NCBI GenBank assembly: GCA_018267365.1
Contig: JAFDYQ010000033.1
Span: forward strand, 1 to 50,143
Direction of reading: 5' to 3'
DNA length: 50,143 nucleotides
Origin: Bacteroidota bacterium
Lineage (GTDB): Bacteria > Bacteroidota > Bacteroidia > Chitinophagales > LD1
In this document: one piece after another, positions 28,109-35,729 of the stretch
Position numbering within the stretch: position 1 is the first letter of the stretch
Layout of the letters: every line of letters starts with the position of its first letter
Program-made: the position numbers and the translations under genes
The notes under the pieces: model-generated
Seen by the model: only the letters and a program-made list of their open reading frames with translations
Database searches by the model: none
What the model was told of the DNA's origin: nothing

Positions 28109-28593
28109 TGGAGCCAGCATCAAAAACTACTCCTATGAGCATAGTCACCCATGCCACCCTTGATCTGGAAACCCTGATCCTCGAGGCAGAGCAGCTGGTA
28201 GAGCGCCGCAAAAAAGAAGCCCTCTCTCTCGCAGACAAGGCCATGGCCATAGCCCTGCAGACACGCGATAGCAGGCACCAGGCATATGCCCACTACATAC
28301 AGGCCTTCTATCACTGCCTGGTAGAAAACGACTACACCCGCGCCATATCCATCAGTCACAAGGCGCTCCAGAGCCTCAGGGAGGAAGACGCCCCTGATAT
28401 AGGCTACAAGATATATATGGTCCTGGGCAATGCCTACCAGATGCGCGGCGATACATTTGATGCGCACAATACCTACCTGCGGGGCCTCAAACTACTCGAG
28501 GGTCTCGATAGTATGGACACGCGGCAGAAGAGTTTTGCAGGCTCCTTTTACTACAATCTGGCAGCTATGCTCGTGTCAGAGCAGAATAAATAG
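28108..28593 (+). CDS. N-terminal TPR part of a sensor histidine kinase, ended by an in-frame amber codon
   Basis: 161 residues of alpha-helical TPR-like repeats ('EAEQLVERRKKEALSLADKA', 'YTRAISISHKALQSLREE', 'GNAYQMRGDTFDAHNTYLRG'). The TAG at 28591-28593 stops the frame inside a TPR unit. Without that codon the same frame continues with 'AEAYLAKAISLYSEVQ' into the kinase at 28684. The full gene would then be 28108-29928 with 606 sense codons plus the amber. The start overlaps the preceding stop by one base. A second ATG at 28138 is possible. No signal peptide or membrane segment is seen, so the kinase would be cytoplasmic. Confidence 0.75.
   Translation: MEPASKTTPMSIVTHATLDLETLILEAEQLVERRKKEALSLADKAMAIALQTRDSRHQAYAHYIQAFYHCLVENDYTRAISISHKALQSLREEDAPDIGYKIYMVLGNAYQMRGDTFDAHNTYLRGLKLLEGLDSMDTRQKSFAGSFYYNLAAMLVSEQNK
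28591..28593 (+). other. In-frame TAG interrupting the TPR-histidine kinase
   Basis: Reading frame 28108 gives GAG CAG AAT AAA TAG GCC GAG GCC. The downstream 30 codons to the GTG at 28684 are open and TPR-like. A single substitution such as CAG, AAG or GAG to TAG explains the break. Confidence 0.85.
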
Positions 28594-28683
28594 GCCGAGG
28601 CCTACCTCGCCAAAGCCATCAGTCTGTACTCCGAGGTTCAGAATAGGTTCAAACTATCCAAGAGCTATATAGCATATGCCGGC

Positions 28684-29928
28684 GTGCTAGAGGCGCGGCA
28701 GGAATATGCCGCCGCTATAGAGTACCTTTTCAAAGCGCTCCAAATAGATGAGGAGCTCAATGACCCATACAGTATAGCACTGACCAAAGCCAATTTATGT
28801 GAGCTGCATCTCCGCATAGGAGCATATGACCAGGCACTGACCTATCTGGACGATGCCCTCTCATACTATGACCAAAACCAGATGCTCTATGAGACAGCCA
28901 AAACGCGCCAGATACTAGGCAAAACACTCTTCGCGGTAGGACGCAGGGATCAGGGCATCTCTGAGCTGCTCAGGGCAGAGGAGCTATTTGAGCAGCTGGA
29001 TAATAAACGGGAACTGTCCGAGCTCTATGACCTGCTGGGAAACTGCTATGGCGAGATGCAGGAGTATGCACTGGCCTGGCTCTTTCAAAAAAAGCACAGC
29101 AGCGGGCTCAAAGATTTCTACAATGTAGAGCGTGAGCGCGCCCTGACCATAGCGCGCAAGGAATTTGAAACCGAAAGAAAAGAAAAAGAAGCCGCTCTCC
29201 TGCAGCAGAAACATGAGGAAATACAGCTGTACGTGCGCAAACTGGAAATATCCAATAATGAGTTGAAGCAATTTGCCCAGGTAGCATCTCATGACCTCAG
29301 AGAGCCGCTCAGGGCCATCACATCCTATATGGACCTGCTGAGGCGCAGCCTGGCCGGCACTGTCACGGCTGAGCAGGCAGACTTTATCACCTTTGCTATC
29401 AATGCCGGCAAGCGGATGGACCGTCTCATCACAGACGTGCTGCGCCTGGCCAAAGTAGACAGCAATGCACATCTCACAGAGATAAACCTGCAAAGCATAT
29501 TCACAGAGATAGCGCTCAATCTGGAGCAGGTCATCAAGGATCGCAACGCACTGATCATGCTGCCGGAGTCATGGCCCCGGATAGCAGGAGACCGTACACA
29601 GATACTGCAGCTATTTCAGAATCTGGTAGCCAATGGTATCAAGTACAATACAAGCACACAGCCCGTCATACAGGTCAGCGCCACTACCAAAGACAACTTT
29701 GCTGAAATATCTGTAGCAGATAATGGTATAGGCATACCGGATCAATACCGGCAAAAGGTATTTGATATTTTCCAGCGCCTCGACCGCACTCAGGAGAGTG
29801 GCTCAGGTATAGGCCTCACCATCGTCAAAAAAATCGTAGACAATATGGGCGGCAAGATCTGGATAGAGGATAATCAACCAGCCGGCTGTGTCTTTATGAT
29901 ACGCCTGCCTATACACCGGGCACTATGA
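28684..29928 (+). CDS. Sensor histidine kinase (TPR + HisKA + HATPase), C-terminal part
   Basis: 414 residues from a GTG at 28684, in the same frame as the 28108 ORF. TPR units continue ('YAAAIEYLFKALQIDEELND', 'YDQALTYLDDALSYYDQNQM'). A coiled coil follows ('KEFETERKEKEAALLQQKHE'), then a HisKA domain with 'VASHDLREPLRAITSY', whose phospho-histidine is residue 395 of the whole gene. The ATPase domain has an N box 'NLVANGIKYN', G1 'DNGIGIP', F box 'FDIFQRL' and G2 'GSGIGLTIVKKI'. All catalytic boxes are intact, so only the amber codon spoils the gene. No response regulator is adjacent. GTG initiation is speculative: it may simply be the 3' part of one gene. Confidence 0.85.
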   Translation: MLEARQEYAAAIEYLFKALQIDEELNDPYSIALTKANLCELHLRIGAYDQALTYLDDALSYYDQNQMLYETAKTRQILGKTLFAVGRRDQGISELLRAEELFEQLDNKRELSELYDLLGNCYGEMQEYALAWLFQKKHSSGLKDFYNVERERALTIARKEFETERKEKEAALLQQKHEEIQLYVRKLEISNNELKQFAQVASHDLREPLRAITSYMDLLRRSLAGTVTAEQADFITFAINAGKRMDRLITDVLRLAKVDSNAHLTEINLQSIFTEIALNLEQVIKDRNALIMLPESWPRIAGDRTQILQLFQNLVANGIKYNTSTQPVIQVSATTKDNFAEISVADNGIGIPDQYRQKVFDIFQRLDRTQESGSGIGLTIVKKIVDNMGGKIWIEDNQPAGCVFMIRLPIHRAL

Positions 29929-29980
29929 GTGTCACTCATGTTGGCTCATATCATATCGCCGTGTCGGGCTCTCTGTTGGC

Positions 29981-30307
29981 CTACCCCTCCAGAAATTTTT
30001 CGCAGGCCTCTGCACACTCCTTGCACATCTTGCTGCACTTGCGGCAGTGGTCATTGTCATGCTTGCCACACTCATCCCCGCAGGCATCACAGATCTCAGC
30101 GCACAGCTTTAGGTAGCTTTCTTTATTCTCAGAGTCGCGCGTCAGGATAGAGGCGGTGAGGCGGCAGATATCTGCACACTCACGGTCCAGCTCTATACAG
30201 CGGGTCATCATCATCACATTTTCCTCATTCAGGCACGCGCCAAAGCAGTAGTCACAGGTGGCAGCGCACTCCATCAGCTGCTCCGTCAGTTTATCTTGTC
30301 CCATCAT
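29981..30307 (-). CDS. Four-helix-bundle copper-binding protein (DUF326/Csp-like), 16 cysteines
   Basis: 108 residues with 16 Cys arranged in CxxxC/CxxC patterns along helices: C14, C18, C21, C25, C37, C44, C48, C69, C73, C76, C80, C88, C91, C95, C98, C102. This matches the DUF326/copper-storage (Csp) family, whose four-helix bundles hold many Cu(I) ions through inward-facing cysteines. No signal peptide is present, which suggests a cytosolic Csp3-like form. It is last of three close minus-strand genes (24 nt after the Nudix gene). Copper storage is inferred from family and Cys pattern. Confidence 0.88.
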   Translation of the reverse strand: MMGQDKLTEQLMECAATCDYCFGACLNEENVMMMTRCIELDRECADICRLTASILTRDSENKESYLKLCAEICDACGDECGKHDNDHCRKCSKMCKECAEACEKFLEG

Positions 30308-30331
30308 TTTACTTTTATATGGTTTGGTAAT

Positions 30332-30748
30332 CTATTTCTCTTGTGCCATCATCTCCACATAGGCACTCACGATCTTCTCATGGTCAAAGGCGAGATTAAA
30401 ATTTTCCGGCTCGCGGGTCAGCACCAGGTCCTCGGCATCAGAGCCGGCCTCCATCACCCCCGATACGGGGTGCGCCAGATATGCTACTGACACATAGCGT
30501 CCGCGGGGGTCACGCCCGGGGTCAGAGTAGACGCCTATCAGCTGGTCCAGTGCTATTGTCAGCCCTGTCTCTTCCTTCGCCTCGCGTATCGCAGCTTGCT
30601 CTATCGTCTCGTCTCCTTCCATTTTGCCTCCGGGCAGGCCCCATTCGCCTTTATAGGGTTCGCTTTTGCGCTTAGCCAGCACTATAGATCCATCTGCCAG
30701 CCTTATCACTATATCTGCCGTGAGCGTTACTCCTTCCTTGTCGTTCAT
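30332..30748 (-). CDS. Nudix hydrolase
   Basis: 138 residues. The Nudix box is perfect: G-x5-E-x7-REAKEETGL ('GKMEGDETIEQ', 'REAKEETGL'), preceded by 'GEWGLPGG'. 'VYSDPGRDPRGRYVSVAYLA' resembles ADP-ribose pyrophosphatase-type members, but the substrate cannot be fixed. The ATG at 30748 was chosen. The open frame reaches 30808 but that would overlap the PEBP gene, and 'MNDKEGVTLTADIVI' is a normal Nudix start. It sits between the PEBP and copper-protein genes in an apparent operon. Confidence 0.9.
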   Translation of the reverse strand: MNDKEGVTLTADIVIRLADGSIVLAKRKSEPYKGEWGLPGGKMEGDETIEQAAIREAKEETGLTIALDQLIGVYSDPGRDPRGRYVSVAYLAHPVSGVMEAGSDAEDLVLTREPENFNLAFDHEKIVSAYVEMMAQEK

Positions 30749-30782
30749 GTCTGTGCTATCTTCCTGTCTTGTTATTCCTGTC

Positions 30783-31271
30783 TTATTTTGCTGCTGGCTG
30801 CTTTTCATACAGCCCCACCAGCTGTCCCTCGGCCAGTATATGTCCGGTCATAGCCTTTTCCAGTTCTCCTTTGGTAGTGCTTTCCTTCAGATCCAGCATC
30901 CTGTCCAGGGCATACACCTTAAAGTAGTAGTGGTGCTTGCCGCTCGGAGGGCAGGGGCCCATATACTTGTTCTCTCCCTTCTCGTTTTTGCCTGTCACCC
31001 CCGGCCTCTCCCCTTCGCGTATCATGCGGGTTTGCGCCGGTATATTCCAGGCTATCCAGTGAGTCACGATCTTTTTATCGGCATCGGGATCGTCTACCAC
31101 TATAGCCAGGCTTTTGGTGCGCCTGGGCACCTCGCCTATCATCAGCGGCGGGTTCACATTTTCCCCTTCGCAGCTATATTTCACCGGTATATCACCATCG
31201 GTCTTAAAGGCCGGGCTCGTCAGCGGAAAGTTGACCTTGCTCATCATGAGCAGCAGTATTAAAAAATTCAT
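30783..31271 (-). CDS. YbhB/YbcL-type PEBP family protein (Raf-kinase-inhibitor-like)
   Basis: Up to 162 residues. PEBP motifs are clear: 'YSCEGENVNPPLMIGEVPRR', 'KSLAIVVDDPDA', 'THWIAWNIPA', 'YMGPCPPSGKHHYYFKVYAL'. Bacterial members have a conserved anion-binding pocket but no settled role. The start could be 31271 (MNFLILLLM, a short hydrophobic lead) or 31244 (MSKVNFPLTSPAF), the latter more typical of cytoplasmic YbhB proteins. It is first of a three-gene minus-strand operon with Nudix and copper-binding genes. Confidence 0.88.
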   Translation of the reverse strand: MNFLILLLMMSKVNFPLTSPAFKTDGDIPVKYSCEGENVNPPLMIGEVPRRTKSLAIVVDDPDADKKIVTHWIAWNIPAQTRMIREGERPGVTGKNEKGENKYMGPCPPSGKHHYYFKVYALDRMLDLKESTTKGELEKAMTGHILAEGQLVGLYEKQPAAK

Positions 31272-31299
31272 GACGTAAGATTTATGGATGGATGAAAGA

Positions 31300-31323
31300 A
31301 AAGTCCGGCCCTCGCCGGACTTT
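31300..31323 (-). terminator. Terminator after the DUF6496 gene
   Basis: Perfect 10-bp stem AAAGTCCGGC/GCCGGACTTT with a 4-nt loop. The minus-strand tail is TTCTTTC. It lies between the DUF6496 stop and the PEBP start, so it separates the two genes. Confidence 0.65.
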
Positions 31324-31331
31324 CTCTGTTT

Positions 31332-31598
31332 TTACTTCTTGGAGCTGTGATGCGAAGAAGAATGGCTAGATGAGCTCGATTTGGGGCTGCTGGAGTGGCT
31401 CCGCGACGAGCCCTTTGAGGAGCTCGACTTTTTAGGCACTTTGCCTCCTTCCTTGCGCGCCTCAGAGAGGCCGATAGCTATAGCCTGCTTCTTGCTGGTC
31501 ACCTTCTTGTCGCTGTTGCCGGATTTCAGCTTGCCTTCATGCATCTCATGCATCGCCCTTTCCACCTTTTCACCGGCCTTTTTTCCATACTTTGCCAT
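31332..31598 (-). CDS. DUF6496-family small basic protein with Ser/Lys/His-rich tail
   Basis: 88 residues from the ATG at 31598. The N-terminal half ('MAKYGKKAGEKVERAMHEMH', 'EGKLKSG', 'TSKKQAIAIGLSEARKEGGK') is the conserved Bacteroidota DUF6496 pattern. The second half is low-complexity Ser, Lys and His ('PKKSSSSKGSSRSHSSS', ending 'SHHSSKK'). It is highly basic and possibly nucleic-acid binding, which is inferred. The frame is open to 31721, but the preceding 41 residues lack family similarity. Confidence 0.8.
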   Translation of the reverse strand: MAKYGKKAGEKVERAMHEMHEGKLKSGNSDKKVTSKKQAIAIGLSEARKEGGKVPKKSSSSKGSSRSHSSSPKSSSSSHSSSHHSSKK

Positions 31599-31638
31599 AA
31601 CTGTTGATTTTATTGTTTTTTCAGCTACAAACACCATA

Positions 31639-31654
31639 CCCGCAGGCCTGCGGG
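31639..31654. repeat. 16-bp perfect palindrome upstream of the DUF6496 gene
   Basis: CCCGCAGGCCTGCGGG reads identically on both strands. It lies 41 nt upstream of the DUF6496 ATG and could be an operator, but no regulator family is recognised. Confidence 0.4.
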
Positions 31655-31772
31655 CGATATTTGCACAATCTGAGGAGCGCCCATATGAGTCAATACTTGA
31701 TTCACCACCTGAGCGCACCATAAATCTGCTGGCACAGTGTTTGGGTATATAAGCGTCTAAACCCGTTATGAT

Positions 31773-31910
31773 ATGATCATCAGAAATTTCTTAAGAGCAG
31801 CCGCAGCTATCGGGATCAGTTCCCTTTTAGTTTTTACCATGGCCTCCGGACACCTCCCTACCAGCAAGCATTATAGGGCTATGGCACAATTATTCACACC
31901 GGTCAAGTAA
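31773..31910 (+). CDS. Possible 45-aa membrane or secreted microprotein upstream of ligD
   Basis: ATG at 31773 to TAA at 31908-31910 encodes a 45-residue peptide with a basic start (MIIRNFLRAAAA) and a hydrophobic stretch ('AIGISSLLVFTMASG'), resembling a signal peptide or a single membrane helix. It ends 8 nt before the ATG of the LigD phosphoesterase ORF on the same strand. No family is recognised. It may be a true small gene or only a leader ORF. Confidence 0.35.
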   Translation: MIIRNFLRAAAAIGISSLLVFTMASGHLPTSKHYRAMAQLFTPVK

Positions 31911-31918
31911 GCACATCC

Positions 31919-32641
31919 ATGAGCCTCATCCGTTACAAGCAGAAGCGCCGCTTTGATGCCACACCCGAGCCCACCGGCGGCCGGGCCAATAAAGGTAAAC
32001 TCATCTTTGTGGTCCAGAAGCACTCAGCCTCTCATCTCCATTACGACTTTCGCCTGGAGATGGAGGGGGTATTAAAAAGCTGGGCAGTGCCCAAAGGCCC
32101 TTCCCTCAACCCTGATGACAAACGCCTGGCCATGATGGTAGAGGATCATCCGTATGATTACAAAGACTTCGAGGGCAATATCCCGGAGGGCAACTACGGT
32201 GCTGGCAATGTGATCGTCTGGGATACCGGTACCTATACTACCTATGACGGCGATAGTGACGAGAAATCACTCCTGGCCGGATTGAAAAAGGGCCATATCA
32301 CCTTCATCCTGCATGGCAAAAAACTCAAAGGCGAGTTTGCACTGATAAAGATCAGGGGCGGACGCCAGGAAAACGCCTGGCTTTTGGTCAAAGCAGATGA
32401 TAAATTTGCATCAAAAGAGGATATCACCGTCAAAACAAAGTCCGTACTATCTGACGCCACGCTGGACAAACTAGCCGCAAAATACGGCAATGAAAAAGGC
32501 GATATCCGTGGCGATAAAACCCAAAAGAAAACTACCACCAGGAAAACCGCTACAAAGAAAGCCACTGCCAAAGAATCCGATATGCCAGCACCCCGATCAT
32601 CCTCTCGCACTACAGGGTCAAAAAAAAAGCCCCTACGCTAA
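31919..32641 (+). CDS. ligD: LigD 3'-phosphoesterase domain (N-terminal part of split LigD)
   Basis: 240 residues. The phosphoesterase (PE) domain spans about residues 20-160 with catalytic metal and phosphate ligands in 'QKHSASHLHYDFRLEMEG' (H35, H41, D43, R45) and 'EDHPYDY' (H77, Y81), plus 'NIPEGNYGAGNVIVWD'. These correspond to the essential residues of Pseudomonas LigD PE. It resects 3'-phosphate or ribonucleotide ends during nonhomologous end joining. The C-terminal tail is Lys/Thr-rich. In most LigD proteins the PE, ligase and polymerase domains form one chain. Here the frame ends at TAA 32639-32641, just after a nine-A run, and the ligase frame lies at -1. Confidence 0.9.
   Translation: MSLIRYKQKRRFDATPEPTGGRANKGKLIFVVQKHSASHLHYDFRLEMEGVLKSWAVPKGPSLNPDDKRLAMMVEDHPYDYKDFEGNIPEGNYGAGNVIVWDTGTYTTYDGDSDEKSLLAGLKKGHITFILHGKKLKGEFALIKIRGGRQENAWLLVKADDKFASKEDITVKTKSVLSDATLDKLAAKYGNEKGDIRGDKTQKKTTTRKTATKKATAKESDMPAPRSSSRTTGSKKKPLR
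32620..32629 (+). other. A9G run with dnaX-type slippery heptamer at the PE/ligase junction
   Basis: Nine A (32620-32628) followed by G. In the PE frame the codons are TCA AAA AAA AAG, so A AAA AAG (32623-32629) sits in the correct phase for a -1 slip. After the slip the frame continues GCC CCT ACG CTA AAG CCT ATG into the ligase ORF, giving the usual LigD linker '..KPMLATL'. Confidence 0.6.
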
Positions 32642-32646
32642 AGCCT

Positions 32647-34656
32647 ATGCTGGCCACGCTCGGCGGCGAGGCCTTTGATAGTCCTGACTGGATCTATGAG
32701 CCCAAATACGATGGCTACCGTACACTCGCACTCTGCGATGGTCAAGGCAGTGTGCAACTCTACAGCCGCAATCTCCTCTCATTTGACGAAGTCTACGCGC
32801 CTATCCGCGAGCAGCTGGAGGCTATCAGCTATCCTTGTCTGCTCGATGGTGAGGTAGTAGTGGAGAATAGCAAGGGGCGCTCTGACTTTCAGCTACTGCA
32901 GCAATATCAAAAGACACGCAAAGGGCACTTGAAATATTACGTCTTTGACATTCTCAGCCTGGATGGCAAAGACCTCACACACCTGACGCTACTACAGCGC
33001 AAAGAGCTGTTGGAAAAACTACTCGGCAAGCAAAAGATGAAAGACGTCATCTACTCCTCCCACATAGAGGAGCATGGTATCAAATACCTGAAGGAAGCCG
33101 CCCGCAAAGGTTGGGAGGGCATCATGGCCAAACGCGCCGACAGTATCTATCAGACCGACCGCCGTAGCAAGGACTGGATCAAGCTCAAGATCACGCAGGA
33201 GGAGGAGGCTGTCATAGGCGGATTTACTATGCCGCAGGGTGCACGTATACATTTCGGGTCACTGCTGCTCGGCGCTTATGCACCGGATGGTGAGCTGATC
33301 TATACCGGCAACTGCGGAACTGGATTTAACGATGAAACACTACGCGAGCTGTTTGATAAATTTCAGTCACTGCTGACTGACCGCTCGCCATTCGCTAATG
33401 AAGTCAAAAGGCCAGGCGGCAAAATACAGTGGCTGAAACCAAAGCTCGTTTGCCAGGTCAAATTTACGGAGTGGACAGACGAAAATAGCATGCGGCACCC
33501 CGTCTACATGGGCCTGCGCATAGACAAGAAACCCAAAGAAGTGACCAGAGAAAAACCAGCAGATATGAAAAAAATAACCGGCACTGCCACAAAGAAAATG
33601 CCCGTAAAAGCGGCTGTAAAAAATGCTTCAAAATCGCCGGCCAAGAAGGCTGCCAAGGCTCCTGCCAAACGCACCGCCAAGGCTAAGCCTGCTGCTAAAA
33701 GCAAAGACTCGGAGCCTGGCCCTGCTGCCGCCAGAGATAGTAAGGCCACAGAGGTCAAGGTAGGCCGCGCTGTGCTGAAACTGACCAATGCCCAAAAGAT
33801 ATACTGGCCAGAAGATGGCATCACCAAGGGTGAGATGGTGCAATACTACTCTGACATAGCCCCGGCTATCCTCCCATATCTCAAAGAAAGGCCCCAGTCG
33901 TTGCATCGCTTCCCCAATGGTATTCACGGGCCATCTTTCTACCAGAAGGATCAGGACACCGCACAAATACCAGCCTGGCTGCGCAGCGAGAAAATATACT
34001 CAGAGTCAAACAAAGAAGAAATAGACTACCTCATCTGCAATGACCGCGAGACACTGATGTACATGGCCAATCTGGGTTGCATAGAGATCCACCCGTGGAA
34101 TAGCCGCATAGGTCACCTCGATAATCCCGACTGGCTCGTCATAGACCTCGATCCAGACGACAATAAATTCACCGAAGTAGTAGAAGTAGCGCAGGCTACA
34201 AAAAAAGTTTTTGACCAGCTCGGCATGGACTGCTACGCCAAGACCTCCGGCGCTACCGGCATCCATATTTTCGCGCCACTCGGCGCAAAATATGAGTACG
34301 ACGTGGTGCGCAACTTTGCCCAGCTCGTAGCACGTCAGGTGCACGCACTCGTACCGGATACCACCAGCCTGGAGCGCCAGCCGCGAAACAGGAAAGGAAA
34401 GATCTATGTGGACTATCTCCAGAATAGCAAAGGTCAGACCCTCGCCGCTCCCTACTCGCTCCGCCCCCGCCCCGGCGCCACAGTATCTACACCACTAGAC
34501 TGGAGCGAGGTAAACAACAAGCTCGCCCCAAAGAACTTCACCATGAAAAACATCCTCAAACGCCTCGACAAAAAAGGCGACCTCTGGAAAGGGGTACTAT
34601 CAAAAGGCAATGATCTAAAGAAAGCACTGAAGACATTGGAAGGCCTGCAGCAATAG
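32647..34656 (+). CDS. ligD: LigD ATP-dependent DNA ligase and primase-polymerase domains
   Basis: 669 residues. The adenylation domain starts at once ('MLATLGGEAFDSPDW') with nucleotidyl-lysine motif 'YEPKYDGYR' (K20), 'LLDGEVV', 'EGIMAKR' and 'DWIKLK'. An OB fold follows ('EAVIGGFTMPQGARIHFGSL'). An Ala/Lys/Pro-rich linker (about 305-360) leads to the polymerase domain with 'ITKGEMVQYYSDIAPAILPY', 'HRFPNGIHGPSFYQKD', the metal motif 'VIDLDPDD' and 'SGATGIHIFAPL'. It fills and seals broken ends together with Ku. The ATG lies 5 nt after the PE stop, in the -1 frame. The ligase domain begins almost at residue 1, so the protein lacks the usual PE domain unless the two frames are joined. Confidence 0.9.
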   Translation: MLATLGGEAFDSPDWIYEPKYDGYRTLALCDGQGSVQLYSRNLLSFDEVYAPIREQLEAISYPCLLDGEVVVENSKGRSDFQLLQQYQKTRKGHLKYYVFDILSLDGKDLTHLTLLQRKELLEKLLGKQKMKDVIYSSHIEEHGIKYLKEAARKGWEGIMAKRADSIYQTDRRSKDWIKLKITQEEEAVIGGFTMPQGARIHFGSLLLGAYAPDGELIYTGNCGTGFNDETLRELFDKFQSLLTDRSPFANEVKRPGGKIQWLKPKLVCQVKFTEWTDENSMRHPVYMGLRIDKKPKEVTREKPADMKKITGTATKKMPVKAAVKNASKSPAKKAAKAPAKRTAKAKPAAKSKDSEPGPAAARDSKATEVKVGRAVLKLTNAQKIYWPEDGITKGEMVQYYSDIAPAILPYLKERPQSLHRFPNGIHGPSFYQKDQDTAQIPAWLRSEKIYSESNKEEIDYLICNDRETLMYMANLGCIEIHPWNSRIGHLDNPDWLVIDLDPDDNKFTEVVEVAQATKKVFDQLGMDCYAKTSGATGIHIFAPLGAKYEYDVVRNFAQLVARQVHALVPDTTSLERQPRNRKGKIYVDYLQNSKGQTLAAPYSLRPRPGATVSTPLDWSEVNNKLAPKNFTMKNILKRLDKKGDLWKGVLSKGNDLKKALKTLEGLQQ

Positions 34657-34738
34657 AAAAATCGCGAGGCAACACAAGATCATCTGCGACCAGCACTCCG
34701 TGGCGGGACAAACCAAAGCAATCTTTAGCTTTTGTATT

Positions 34739-34844
34739 CTTTGCGCCTTTGCGTCTTCGCGTGAAAAATCATTCAAGCATTTCTTTCGTGTTTTTGCGAG
34801 CAAATTTTTGTGTTCCCTTAAACCCTTCGCGCCTTTGCGAGAAA
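34739..34844 (+). repeat. Two copies of a 'TTTGCG' tandem-motif repeat between ligD and ku
   Basis: CTTTGCGCCTTTGCG followed by TCTTCGCGTG (34739-34763) and CTTCGCGCCTTTGCGAG (34825-34841) share an ~8-9-nt TTTGCG periodicity. They resemble one arm of the inverted repeat at 42081-42148. The interval between the convergent ligD and ku genes holds no gene. Confidence 0.5.
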
Positions 34845-34857
34845 TATATCTCTCCCC

Positions 34858-35664
34858 TTAGGACGCCTTCTTCCGCTTAGCCAGCGCAGTCTTAGCACCA
34901 CCTAGGCTAGCCTTCAGCATCGTCATCAGGTCATCGTCCTCTTCTTTCTTATGTATCACCCGCATTGGCTTCGCCTTCACTTTCTTATTCGGCGACTTCG
35001 CTTTCTCGTGGATAGTCTTCAGCAGTTTGTCCGTATACGTATCCTTGTAGGCAGATATATCAAATTTCTCTGTGAGCTGATCTATCAGCTTATTAGCCAT
35101 ATCCAGCTCTTTTGTCTTACCCTTCATATGCGCAGGCAGGTTCAGGTCCTTGGTATCCCTTATCTCCTGGTCAAAGCGTATCCTGTTCAGCACGATCACA
35201 TTGCCATATGGCTTCAGTATCGCCAGCGCCTCCTTATTCCGCATCACAAAGGTCGTGACCCCTACCCTGCCCGATGCCTCCAGCGCCTCGCGCAGCAGTG
35301 CATAGGCCTTTGCACCTGACTTGTCGGGAGCCAGATAGTAGGGCTGCTCATAGTAGATAGGGTCTATCTCCTCCTGATCGGCAAAGCTCAGTATCTCTAT
35401 TGTCTGTGTCTTCTTGGCATCCGCCGCCTTGAAATCGGCATCCTCCAGCACCACATATTTCTCGTGATAGAGGTAGCCCTTTGTGATCTGATTGAAGGGA
35501 ACTTCCTTCCCCGTTTTTTCATTCACACGCTTGTATTTGATATTGGCGTGATCGCGGCTATCCAGCATATCCAGGTCCAGGTTGCTCTCCTGCACCGCGC
35601 TGAATATCTTTACCGGTATATTGATCAGCCCAAAGCTGATAGCGCCCGTCCAGATGGGTCTCAT
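34858..35664 (-). CDS. ku: Ku protein, DNA end-binding factor of nonhomologous end joining
   Basis: 268 residues, normal for bacterial Ku homodimers. The Ku core is clear from '[20 protein letters not shown]' at the start, '[20 protein letters not shown]'-like residues (about 35-53), '[20 protein letters not shown]', '[20 protein letters not shown]', '[20 protein letters not shown]' and '[12 protein letters not shown]'. The tail is basic with an acidic patch (KKEEDDD). Ku rings thread onto DNA ends and recruit LigD. It converges on ligD, the standard partner, about 200 nt away. Confidence 0.95.
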   Translation of the reverse strand: MRPIWTGAISFGLINIPVKIFSAVQESNLDLDMLDSRDHANIKYKRVNEKTGKEVPFNQITKGYLYHEKYVVLEDADFKAADAKKTQTIEILSFADQEEIDPIYYEQPYYLAPDKSGAKAYALLREALEASGRVGVTTFVMRNKEALAILKPYGNVIVLNRIRFDQEIRDTKDLNLPAHMKGKTKELDMANKLIDQLTEKFDISAYKDTYTDKLLKTIHEKAKSPNKKVKAKPMRVIHKKEEDDDLMTMLKASLGGAKTALAKRKKAS

Positions 35665-35729
35665 AGCAGATTGTTTTAGACTTTACTCAGTCCAAATATT
35701 CTGCCAATGAGCAGACCGGCTGGTTTCGA

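Noticed and set aside
29924..29938. Palindrome ATGAGTG-T-CACTCAT at the end of the histidine kinase as terminator
   Set aside because: No loop and no T run on either side; it overlaps the stop codon and may be chance.
32490..32678. Third-frame ORF across the ligD junction
   Set aside because: It is neither the phosphoesterase nor the ligase frame and encodes only lysine/proline-rich shadow sequence.
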